DNA of 8,697 bases. Origin: an uncultured Actinomycetes bacterium (GTDB lineage: Bacteria > Actinomycetota > Actinomycetes > S36-B12). The stretch lies in the NCBI GenBank assembly GCA_937876275.1, contig CALFIA010000367.1:1-8697 (forward strand). The letters are read 5' to 3'. The notes below the pieces were generated by a model. That model had not been told where the DNA came from. It ran no database searches and saw only the letters and a list, made by a program, of their open reading frames with translations. The stretch's first letter is position 1, and each line of letters opens with the position of its first letter. Positions 1 through 5,796 of the stretch are shown here, in pieces. Made by a program: the position numbers and the translations under genes.

Positions 1-322
1 TGTCGCCGGCAAGGGCGATGCTCGAGGCGCCATTGGCGGCGATATTCGACAAGGTGGCGTCAAAGGCGTCCTTATCGGCGTCAGTGGGATTCTTCTTGGC
101 GGCATAGGCATCAAAAGCAGCCGAGATCTGGTCCTGGACGGTGCCCATGGCCGATTCTGAACCCTCGATAGCGACCACGAGATCGCGTAACTGGACATTT
201 CGGGCGACCCAGTCGCCGGCCAGGGCCCCACCTGCCACAACCGTGAGGAGAAATGCCGCGAGTCCGGCCACCCAGGGAATCCATGAGGGGAAGCGTCGCG
301 AGGGCAGGCGATCGGTCGTCAT
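1..322 (-). CDS. Membrane-anchored protein of unknown function, N-terminal part
   Basis: An open frame begins at an ATG whose first base is 322 on the minus strand and runs 107 codons without a stop to the left window edge, so the C-terminus is missing. I do not recognise the family. The protein starts MTTDRLPSRRFPSWIPW, with basic residues before a hydrophobic stretch at about residues 14-36, which fits a signal anchor or uncleaved membrane helix with the rest outside. The following part is acidic and polar (GSESAMG, KKNPTDADKDAF, TLSNIAANGASS) and looks helical, as in small periplasmic or cell-wall-facing domains. No cysteine or catalytic motif is seen. The in-frame codons upstream of 322 reach a TGA at once, so this ATG is the first possible start. 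No Shine-Dalgarno sequence precedes it. It diverges from the tmsA-like gene with a 16-bp gap. A function in the lipid pathway cannot be claimed. Confidence 0.75.
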   Translation of the reverse strand, partial: MTTDRLPSRRFPSWIPWVAGLAAFLLTVVAGGALAGDWVARNVQLRDLVVAIEGSESAMGTVQDQISAAFDAYAAKKNPTDADKDAFDATLSNIAANGASSIALAGD

Positions 323-328
323 AAGCAC

Positions 329-334
329 ATCATG
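329..334 (-). promoter_or_regulatory. Candidate -10 box for the leftward membrane protein (leaderless)
   Basis: On the minus strand the hexamer CATGAT lies 7 to 12 bases before the ATG at 322. That is the spacing expected if transcription starts on the A of the start codon. It matches four of the six TATAAT bases. Leaderless mRNAs are common in actinobacteria, and there is no ribosome binding site here. No -35 is recognisable, so the call is weak. Confidence 0.22.
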
Positions 335-338
335 ACCC

Positions 339-1772
339 ATGCACTACCTTTTGAGCGTGACAGAGGCTCGGGACTGGCGTTCTCAATACGCCGCCCTTAC
401 AACGCGGCTTCAGCAGCAGTACCGCGAGCTCCCCACCGACGCCCCGGTCCGCCTAGCCAAGCGCACCTCGAATCTCTTCCGTCCTCGCGCAGCGGCCACC
501 TCCCCGGGCCTCGACGTCCTGGCCTTCGACGGCGTACTCAACGTGGATCCCGAGGCCCGTACGGCCGAGGTTCTGGGCATGACCACCTACGAGCACCTCG
601 TCGACGCCACCTTGCCGTTTGGCCTGATGCCAATGTGCGTACCCCAGCTTCGAACCATCACCCTCGGCGGCGCCGTCACTGGCCTAGGCATCGAAAGCGC
701 GAGCTTTCGTTTCGGCACTCCGCATGAGTCGGTGAACGAGATGGACATCCTCACCGGAAGCGGTGAGATCCTTACCGTCACCGGCGCAGCCGATGATCCG
801 AACCGCGCCTTGTTCTACGGCTTCCCGAACTCCTACGGATCACTCGGCTACGCACTACGCCTGCAGATCGAACTCGAACCGGTAAAGCCCTACGTGCACC
901 TGCGCCATATTCGCTTCGACACCGCAGACGACATGGCCGCAGCAATGTCGCAGATTGTCGACTCTCGCGCCCAGGGTGAGTACGAATACGAGGGAGTGCG
1001 CGTCGACTTCCTCGACGGCACCGTGTTCTCCGCGCACGAGCAGTACCTGACTCTCGGCGAGATGGTCGACTCAGTTCCCAAGGGGCTGACAGTCAGCGAT
1101 TACACCGCCATGAACATCTACTACCGCTCGATCCAGCAGCGCAGTGAAGACGTACTGACCATTCACGATTACCTCTGGCGCTGGGATACCGACTGGTTCT
1201 GGTGCTCACGTGCCTTCGGTGCGCAGAAGCCGTGGCTGCGACGTCTCTGGCCGAAGAGCAAGCTCCGCAGCGACGTCTACTGGAAGCTGGTGGCCTTCGA
1301 TCGCAAGCGTGATGTCTCGGGCAAGATCGCGAAACTCCGCAAGCAGCCGCAGCGAGAGCCGGTGGTGCAGGACATCGAGGTTCCCGTCGACCGCCTCGCC
1401 GAGTTCCTCGAGTTCTTCCACCGAGAGGTGGGCATCGAGCCTGTGTGGGTCTGCCCGCTCAAGCAGCGCGATCCGAATGCGATCTGGCCCCTGTATGAAT
1501 TCGATCCGACTGTTCTCTATGTGAACGTCGGGTTCTGGTCAACCGTGGCTCTGCCCGAGGGCGTGAGCCCCGACGAGGGTCGGGTCAATCGTCGTATCGA
1601 GGAAATCGTGACCAATTTGGACGGTCGCAAGTCCTTGTACTCCACGGCGTTCTACGATCGTGAGTCGTTCTTCTCGATCTACGGCGGAAATACCTACGCA
1701 GAACTCAAGGCACGATTTGATCCGGCAGGCAGGCTGCTCGGTCTTTACGAAAAGGTGGTTGAGCGGCGATGA
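339..1772 (+). CDS. tmsA: FAD-binding oxidoreductase, TmsA/BfaA-like (10-methyl branched fatty acid synthesis)
   Basis: The 477-residue product is a PCMH/VAO-type flavoprotein (FAD_binding_4 fold, about residues 35-180). The motif PQLRTITLGGAVTGLGIES at 102-120 followed by FRFG, and PNSYGSLGYA at 163-172, are typical of the TmsA/BfaA group and related to sterol reductase DHCR24. The C-terminus (FFSIYGG, RFDPAGRLLGLYEK) fits the same group. By family knowledge, TmsA uses NADPH and FAD to reduce the 10-methylene group made by TmsB, giving 10-methylstearoyl phospholipids. The stop overlaps the methyltransferase start by 4 bp (ATGA), so the two are co-translated, which supports the pairing. Start choice is uncertain: ATG 339 has no ribosome binding site, and GTG 357 has a well-placed -10-like hexamer. 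No signal peptide is seen, so it is cytosolic or peripheral at the membrane. Another flavin-dependent reductase acting on lipids is the main alternative. Confidence 0.8.
   Translation: MHYLLSVTEARDWRSQYAALTTRLQQQYRELPTDAPVRLAKRTSNLFRPRAAATSPGLDVLAFDGVLNVDPEARTAEVLGMTTYEHLVDATLPFGLMPMCVPQLRTITLGGAVTGLGIESASFRFGTPHESVNEMDILTGSGEILTVTGAADDPNRALFYGFPNSYGSLGYALRLQIELEPVKPYVHLRHIRFDTADDMAAAMSQIVDSRAQGEYEYEGVRVDFLDGTVFSAHEQYLTLGEMVDSVPKGLTVSDYTAMNIYYRSIQQRSEDVLTIHDYLWRWDTDWFWCSRAFGAQKPWLRRLWPKSKLRSDVYWKLVAFDRKRDVSGKIAKLRKQPQREPVVQDIEVPVDRLAEFLEFFHREVGIEPVWVCPLKQRDPNAIWPLYEFDPTVLYVNVGFWSTVALPEGVSPDEGRVNRRIEEIVTNLDGRKSLYSTAFYDRESFFSIYGGNTYAELKARFDPAGRLLGLYEKVVERR
345..350 (+). promoter_or_regulatory. 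Candidate -10 box for the tmsA-like gene, pointing to a GTG start at 357
   Basis: TACCTT fits the TANNNT form of actinobacterial -10 boxes and lies exactly 7 to 12 bases before an in-frame GTG at 357. If it is real, the mRNA is leaderless and the protein starts VTEARDW, six residues later than the ATG at 339. No -35 is clear. The match is short, so chance is possible. Confidence 0.22.
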
Positions 1773-3016
1773 AGCTGGCGGAAGCCTTCTCCCTCATTGT
1801 CCCGGCGGAACGTGGCGTCGGATTCATTGCTTACGACGGATCCACGTCCGGTCCGGCTGATGCCGCAGTGACCCTCGAGGTGCGCACCCCGCGCGCCGTC
1901 GAGTACATCGCCTCATCGCCGAATCAGCTCGGCCTCGCACGCGCCTACGTCGCGGGCGACCTTGAGATCCATGGCGATGCGTATGCCGCACTGCAGCGCC
2001 TCTACCCAATGCCGCTCGATCACGTCACGACCGGCGACAAGATCAAGCTCGCGCGCACCTTCGCGGGCAAGGCACTCAAGCGCCCCACCCCGCCGCCACA
2101 GGAGGCAGTGCTCAAGGGCGGTCGTCATAGCAAGCGCCGCGATGCCGAGGCAATTCATCATCACTATGACGTGAGCAACCTGTTCTACTCCTGGGTTCTC
2201 GGCCCGTCGATGGCCTACACCTGCGCCGTGTTCCCCGACGGTGAGGCATCACTCGAGACCGCGCAGTACAACAAGTTCGATCTCGTCTGCCGCAAGCTCG
2301 GCCTGCAGCCGGGCATGACCCTGCTCGACATCGGCTGCGGCTGGGGCGGCATGGTCATGCACGCTGCCGAGAACTACGGCGTCAAGGCCATCGGCGTCAC
2401 GCTCTCGAAGGAGCAGGCGGCCTTCGCGCAGAATGCGATCAAGGAACGCGGCCTCTCGGATCGTGCCGAGGTGCGCTTCAGCGACTACCGCGATGTTCCC
2501 GAATCGGGTTTCGATGCCATCAGCTCCATCGGCCTCACCGAGCACATCGGCCGCGAGAACTACCCGTCGTACTTCGCCTTCGGATACTCCAAGCTCAAGC
2601 CGCTTGGCCGCATGCTCAACCACACCATTACGCGCCCCGATGACAGTGAGCAGAGCTACTACAAGAACGGTTTCATCAACCGCTACGTGTTCCCCGACGG
2701 CGAGCTCTCCGGCCCTGCTCACATCATGAGCGTGATGAACTCGGCAGGTTTCGAGATCCGTCACGAGGAGAACTTGCGCGAGCACTACGCACTCACCCTC
2801 AAGTACTGGTGCGAGAACCTCGAGAACCACTGGGACGAAGCGGTCGCCGAGGCAGGCCTTGGCACCGCACGCGTATGGCGCCTCTACATGGCTGCGTCAC
2901 GCCTGGGCTTTGACCTCAACACGATTCAGCTGCACCAGACCCTCGGCGTGAAGCTGGGCGAGGGTGGCGTCAGCGGATTCCCGTACCGCGGCGCCGCCAT
3001 CCCTGCCGCGTTCTAG
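1769..3016 (+). CDS. tmsB: Cyclopropane-fatty-acyl-phospholipid synthase family methyltransferase, TmsB/BfaB-like
   Basis: The 415-residue product is an S-adenosylmethionine-dependent methyltransferase of the CFA synthase family. An N-terminal SCP2-like region (about 1-110) precedes the linker HHHYDVSNLFYSWVLG at about 130-145. The SAM-binding motif LLDIGCGWGGM is at 185-195. Residues matching the E. coli CFA active site appear to be present: C152 in AYTCAVF, E258 in LTEHIG, H285 in NHTIT and Y340 in EHYALTL. Family knowledge says such enzymes transfer methyl to the double bond of an acyl chain already in a phospholipid. The 4-bp overlap with an upstream TmsA-like flavoprotein suggests that the product is a 10-methylene acyl chain, later reduced to 10-methyl, and not a cyclopropane. 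Without the partner the sequence would be annotated simply as cfa. The next gene lies 204 bp on, so the lipid unit probably ends here. Confidence 0.82.
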   Translation: MKLAEAFSLIVPAERGVGFIAYDGSTSGPADAAVTLEVRTPRAVEYIASSPNQLGLARAYVAGDLEIHGDAYAALQRLYPMPLDHVTTGDKIKLARTFAGKALKRPTPPPQEAVLKGGRHSKRRDAEAIHHHYDVSNLFYSWVLGPSMAYTCAVFPDGEASLETAQYNKFDLVCRKLGLQPGMTLLDIGCGWGGMVMHAAENYGVKAIGVTLSKEQAAFAQNAIKERGLSDRAEVRFSDYRDVPESGFDAISSIGLTEHIGRENYPSYFAFGYSKLKPLGRMLNHTITRPDDSEQSYYKNGFINRYVFPDGELSGPAHIMSVMNSAGFEIRHEENLREHYALTLKYWCENLENHWDEAVAEAGLGTARVWRLYMAASRLGFDLNTIQLHQTLGVKLGEGGVSGFPYRGAAIPAAF

Positions 3017-3026
3017 CCGGAGAAAT

Positions 3027-3046
3027 TTAGGTGAGGCATGCCTCAC
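3027..3046. promoter_or_regulatory. DtxR/IdeR-like iron box or terminator hairpin
   Basis: GTGAGGCATGCCTCAC at 3031-3046 is a perfect 16-bp palindrome. Read from 3027, TTAGGTGAGGC agrees at 10 of 11 positions with the left half of the DtxR/IdeR consensus (TTAGGTTAGGC). Over the full 19-bp box, 14 positions agree by eye. A DtxR-type repressor here could tie the downstream hydrogenase operon to iron supply. Alternatively the RNA can fold into a 6-bp stem with a CATG loop followed by a pyrimidine-rich tail (TTCTCGTGCTTTTC), which would end the tmsAB transcript 10 bp after its stop codon. The two readings are not exclusive. Confidence 0.4.
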
Positions 3047-3059
3047 TTCTCGTGCTTTT

Positions 3060-3080
3060 CGGATGCCTTCCGCGCATCCG
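3060..3080. other. Inverted repeat with 7-bp stem and 7-base loop
   Basis: CGGATGC at 3060-3066 pairs with GCATCCG at 3074-3080 across the loop CTTCCGC. It lies 44 bp after the tmsB stop codon. No T-tract follows, so it is not a classical intrinsic terminator, although actinobacterial terminators often lack one. It could act together with the palindrome just upstream as a tandem terminator. Nothing else in the sequence fixes its role. Confidence 0.3.
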
Positions 3081-3168
3081 GGATAGCTATCAATCCGCGC
3101 GATGGTTCGGGCCCAAATTAGTCCGAGATTTGTTCGCGAAATGCATGGTGGCGCGCATCACAGTGTCC

Positions 3169-3174
3169 TAATCT
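3169..3174 (+). promoter_or_regulatory. Candidate -10 box of the hydrogenase operon
   Basis: TAATCT matches TANNNT and four of six TATAAT bases. Transcription would then start near 3181, about 40 bp before the GTG of the DUF1641 gene and at the foot of a hairpin. No hexamer 16-18 bp upstream resembles TTGACA, so if it is used, it probably needs an activator or another sigma factor. Confidence 0.2.
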
Positions 3175-3180
3175 CCGAGC

Positions 3181-3198
3181 ACGGCACGACGGTGCCGT
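3181..3198. other. Short hairpin or operator before the DUF1641 gene
   Basis: ACGGCAC at 3181-3187 pairs perfectly with GTGCCGT at 3192-3198, leaving a 4-base GACG loop. It lies 11 bases before the strong GGAGG at 3210-3214. As DNA it could be an operator. As RNA it would form a stem at the 5' end of the operon leader. Its position between the possible transcription start and the ribosome site is the only functional hint. Confidence 0.3.
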
Positions 3199-3220
3199 TC
3201 CACTTTCGCGGAGGTGCCCT

Positions 3221-3730
3221 GTGTCGCTGTCCCCTGAGATTCGCACCGAGACTGATCCATTGGCGGCCATGCTGGCCGATCCCGAGATCCGTCAGTCGCT
3301 GGCGGTCATCGTGGCCAATGCCCCGACGCTCGCAGCACTGGCATCGATCAGCAGCGGCCTCCTCCAGCGTGGTCCGGAGATCGCCGACAACATCAACGGC
3401 CTGGTGCGCGACCTGCGCTCGGAGCACGGCGAGGCCGAGGGCGGCATCGGTGGCGTTCTTCCCCTGGTGACCTCCCTGGGTAACCGCGCCGACACCATCA
3501 CCACACTTCTGGATTCGGCAGTTTTGCAGCCCGAGGTCATCGAAGTCATTGGCCGGCTCGGAGCCGCGGCACAGGAGGCCGACAGCCAGACGGCCGGCAA
3601 GACCGTCACGGTCGGTGGCATCTTCTCCATCCTGGGCAAGCTCAAGGATCCCAATGTTCAAGAGACCCTGGCCTTCCTCTTCGCCTTCGCCGACGTCTTC
3701 GGCCAGTCGCAGCGCAGCAAGAAGGCCTGA
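3221..3730 (+). CDS. DUF1641 family protein, first gene of the hydrogenase operon
   Basis: The GTG start is fixed by GGAGG at 3210-3214, six bases upstream. The 169-residue protein is mostly helical. The C-terminal part, about residues 131-161 (GGIFSILGKLKDPNVQETLAF), carries the DUF1641 signature. There are no cysteines and only one histidine (H69), so it cannot itself bind an iron-sulfur cluster through the usual ligands. No signal peptide or strong membrane helix is seen, although residues 24-50 and 131-161 are amphipathic or hydrophobic. Established knowledge: DUF1641 proteins are encoded beside Bacillus formate dehydrogenases (YrhD, YjgD), and one such partner has been linked to menaquinone coupling. 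By analogy I infer a role in attaching HhyS/HhyL to the membrane or quinone pool. The stop lies 6 bp before hypA. Confidence 0.8.
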   Translation: MSLSPEIRTETDPLAAMLADPEIRQSLAVIVANAPTLAALASISSGLLQRGPEIADNINGLVRDLRSEHGEAEGGIGGVLPLVTSLGNRADTITTLLDSAVLQPEVIEVIGRLGAAAQEADSQTAGKTVTVGGIFSILGKLKDPNVQETLAFLFAFADVFGQSQRSKKA

Positions 3731-3736
3731 TTTCAC

Positions 3737-4096
3737 GTGCATGAGCTCTCCGTTGCGCACGCCGTGGTCTCCACGGTGATCGACGCCCTGCCGTCACCCG
3801 ATACCCGGGTGACTCAGGTGCGCCTGCGCATCGGCATGCTGTCGGGCATCGTGCCCCAGGCACTCGAATTCGCATATGACGTGGCAGCGCAAGGCACCCC
3901 GCTGGCCGACGCCGCACTCGTGATCGAGCGCTCGCCGATTGTCATCTCCTGCCCGACCTGCGGATCGCAGGAGCTCGCCGACGCACAGAATTTCACCTGC
4001 CCCGAGTGCTCGCAGCCGTGCGGAGATGTCATCAGCGGCAAGGAGATGGAGATCGTCGACATCACGCTTGACGATGCGGTGGTGGCGGCGCGATGA
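3737..4096 (+). CDS. hypA: HypA, hydrogenase nickel metallochaperone
   Basis: The 119-residue protein has the normal HypA length and both family hallmarks. The N-terminus reads MHELSVAHAVV once the GTG at 3737 is taken as Met. H2 and the following E and L are the conserved nickel-binding start, which fixes this codon as the start even though the ribosome site is weak. The zinc site is made by C72-x2-C75 and C88-x2-C91; an extra C95 follows. HypA takes nickel to the hydrogenase large-subunit precursor together with HypB in the cytosol. It lies 6 bp after the DUF1641 gene and overlaps hypB by 4 bp (ATGA). Sitting directly upstream of the structural genes, it probably serves this hydrogenase first. 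Confidence 0.95.
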   Translation: MHELSVAHAVVSTVIDALPSPDTRVTQVRLRIGMLSGIVPQALEFAYDVAAQGTPLADAALVIERSPIVISCPTCGSQELADAQNFTCPECSQPCGDVISGKEMEIVDITLDDAVVAAR

Positions 4097-4782
4097 CCCG
4101 AATCGTCGAGATCCGCAAGGGCATCCTGGAGAAGAACGATCTGCTCGCGACCGGACTTCGCGCACGCTTCGACGAGGCCGGCGTCGCCGTCAGCAACTGG
4201 GTCTCGAGCCCCGGTACCGGCAAGACGGCACTTCTCGAGGCACTGCTCACCGCTGCGGTAGAGCGCGGTACCCGAGTTGCTGCCCTCGTCGGTGACTGCG
4301 CAACGGATAATGACGCCCAGCGCCTCGCCCGATCGGGTGCTCCCGTGCGACAGATTGTCACCGAGAGCATGTGCCACCTCGAATCAGACATGATCTCCGA
4401 GCATCTCGAGGGCTGGCACCTAAGTGAGCTCGACCTGCTCATCATCGAAAACGTCGGCAACCTCGTCTGCCCCACGGCATACGACCTCGGCGAGGGCACG
4501 CGCGTTGCGCTGCTCTCGGTCACCGAAGGCGAGGACAAGCCGGCGAAATACCCACAGTTGTTCCACTCCGCCGATCTGGTCGTCATCACGAAGACCGACA
4601 TCGGCGCAGCAGTGGAATGGGATCGCGACGCAGCGATGCGCGCGATTCGGTCAGTTAATCCTGTTGCACCGATTATCGAGACTTCAGCGCGAACGGGCGC
4701 CGGAGTCATCGAGTTGCTCGACCTGCTACTGCTTCGGTCAGTGGCAGCCACCCACACCCACCAGTTGCAGGAGGCACCGTGA
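4093..4782 (+). CDS. hypB: HypB, GTPase for nickel insertion into hydrogenase
   Basis: The 229-residue SIMIBI-class GTPase has the P-loop SSPGTGKT at 38-45, the metal-site pair C94-H95, the motif ENVGNLVCP with C126, and a guanine-recognition motif TKTD at 166-169. C94, H95 and C126 correspond to the G-domain nickel/zinc site at the dimer interface. The N-terminal CxxCGC high-affinity nickel motif of E. coli HypB is absent, as is the histidine-rich storage stretch of rhizobial HypB. Only a short HTH stretch near the C-terminus (221-223) is present. It is therefore a minimal HypB, probably relying on HypA for nickel loading. GTP hydrolysis drives nickel transfer to the large-subunit precursor. 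The start overlaps the hypA stop by 4 bp and its own stop overlaps the hhyS start by 4 bp. Confidence 0.95.
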   Translation: MTRIVEIRKGILEKNDLLATGLRARFDEAGVAVSNWVSSPGTGKTALLEALLTAAVERGTRVAALVGDCATDNDAQRLARSGAPVRQIVTESMCHLESDMISEHLEGWHLSELDLLIIENVGNLVCPTAYDLGEGTRVALLSVTEGEDKPAKYPQLFHSADLVVITKTDIGAAVEWDRDAAMRAIRSVNPVAPIIETSARTGAGVIELLDLLLLRSVAATHTHQLQEAP

Positions 4783-5753
4783 CGTCAGTGCTCTGGTTCC
4801 AAGGCGGCGCATGTAGCGGCAACACCATGTCGTTCATCAATGCTGCGGAGCCCTCAGTCGTAGACCTCATCGTCGATTACGGCCTTGAGATCGTCTACCA
4901 CCCCACCCTGTCGATGGAGATCGGCCAGGCAGCCCAGGACATCTTCTGGGCTTACGCCAAGGGCGAGAAGGAAATCGACATCTTCGTCTTCGAGGGCACC
5001 GTCATCGAGGGCCCGAATGGCACCGGTCGCTACGACATGTTCGCCGGCCGTCCCATGAAGGACTGGGTCGATGACATCGCACCCCGTGCCGGCATCGTCG
5101 TCGCGATCGGCGACTGCGCGACCTGGGGCGGCCTTCCTGCTGTCCCGCCGAATCCATCCGAGAGTCGCGGAATGCAGTTCGATCGCGGTGGCAAGCGCGG
5201 CGGACACCTCGGCGAGGGCTTCGTCTCGCGCCTTGGCCTGCCGGTCATCAACATCCCCGGCTGCCCCGCACACCCTGACTGGATCTCGCAGATCATCGTC
5301 GCCTTGGCCGCAGGTCGCGTGGCTGACATTGGTCTCGATGAGTTCCAGCGCCCGACCACGTTCTTCACGTCGTTCACCCAGACCGGGTGCACCCGCGTGC
5401 AGTTCTACAACTACAAGCAGGATCCCAAGAGTTTCGGCCAGGGCATGCGCACCGGCTGCCTGTTCTACGAGTTCGGCTGCCGTGGCCCGATGACCCACTC
5501 GCCCTGCAACCGCATCCTGTGGAACCGCCAGTCCTCCAAGACCCGCGCCGGCCATCCCTGCACCGGTTGCACCGAGCCGGGCTACCCCTTCGGCGATCTC
5601 AACCCCGGCACCGTCTTCAAGACCCAGAAGGTCGCCGGCGTGATCCCGAAGGACGAGCCCGCCGGCATGGACGCCGGCTCGTACATGGCCCTCGCTGGCC
5701 TGTCACGCGCAGTCGCCCCGCAGTGGTCCAAGGAAGACATGTTCGTCGTCTGA
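4779..5753 (+). CDS. hhyS: Group 1h [NiFe] hydrogenase small subunit
   Basis: The 324-residue protein carries the electron-transfer clusters of an actinobacterial-type hydrogenase. The GTG start follows AGGAGG at 4769-4774 and overlaps hypB by 4 bp. There is no Tat signal peptide: the protein begins directly at the cluster-binding domain (VLWFQGGACSGNT), so it acts on the cytosolic side. Proximal cluster: C12, C113 (GDCATWGG) and C162 (PGCPAHP) are present, but the fourth canonical Cys is N15. Medial cluster: C243, C261 and C264. Distal cluster: C204, C227 and C234, with Q201 where His is usual (TQTGCTR). The C-terminal region KTRAGHPCTGCTEPGYPF is typical of group 1h. The enzyme oxidises H2 at very low concentration in air. 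The pattern of three proximal cysteines agrees with the known Ralstonia actinobacterial-type enzyme, where an Asp is the fourth ligand. Confidence 0.93.
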   Translation: MTSVLWFQGGACSGNTMSFINAAEPSVVDLIVDYGLEIVYHPTLSMEIGQAAQDIFWAYAKGEKEIDIFVFEGTVIEGPNGTGRYDMFAGRPMKDWVDDIAPRAGIVVAIGDCATWGGLPAVPPNPSESRGMQFDRGGKRGGHLGEGFVSRLGLPVINIPGCPAHPDWISQIIVALAAGRVADIGLDEFQRPTTFFTSFTQTGCTRVQFYNYKQDPKSFGQGMRTGCLFYEFGCRGPMTHSPCNRILWNRQSSKTRAGHPCTGCTEPGYPFGDLNPGTVFKTQKVAGVIPKDEPAGMDAGSYMALAGLSRAVAPQWSKEDMFVV

Positions 5754-5775
5754 CGAACTGCCGATCAACGAACTG
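5753..5775 (+). repeat. Short direct repeat between hhyS and hhyL
   Basis: ACGAACTG occurs twice, at 5753-5760 and 5768-5775, so the starts are 15 bp apart. The first copy overlaps the last base of the hhyS stop codon. The pair fills most of the gap before the hhyL ribosome site. It may be chance. Confidence 0.25.
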
Positions 5776-5796
5776 ACACTCAGGAGAAGAGACAAC

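Noticed and set aside
332..727. A plus-strand frame starting 7 bases before the tmsA ATG
   Set aside because: Arg/Pro/His-rich and out of frame with the recognised FAD-binding protein.
2249..2830. A 193-codon minus-strand frame inside the methyltransferase gene
   Set aside because: It mirrors the codon pattern of tmsB, has a repetitive V/A/E/D composition and no family signature.
1769..3016. Simple annotation as a cyclopropane synthase
   Set aside because: The overlapping TmsA-like flavoprotein makes 10-methyl synthesis the better explanation, although product identity cannot be read from the sequence alone.
3082..3091. GATAGCTATC, a 10-bp palindrome
   Set aside because: Too short and without a partner copy or matching known operator; expected by chance in 200 bp of intergenic DNA at this level of searching.
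3102..3470. A plus-strand frame starting in the intergenic region and overlapping the DUF1641 gene
   Set aside because: Its Arg/Ser/Trp-rich translation and lack of a ribosome site mark it as a shadow; GTG 3221 has a strong GGAGG and a recognisable product.
4062..4757. A 231-codon minus-strand frame opposite hypB
   Set aside because: Ser/Arg-rich composition typical of a shadow frame; hypB is certain on the other strand.
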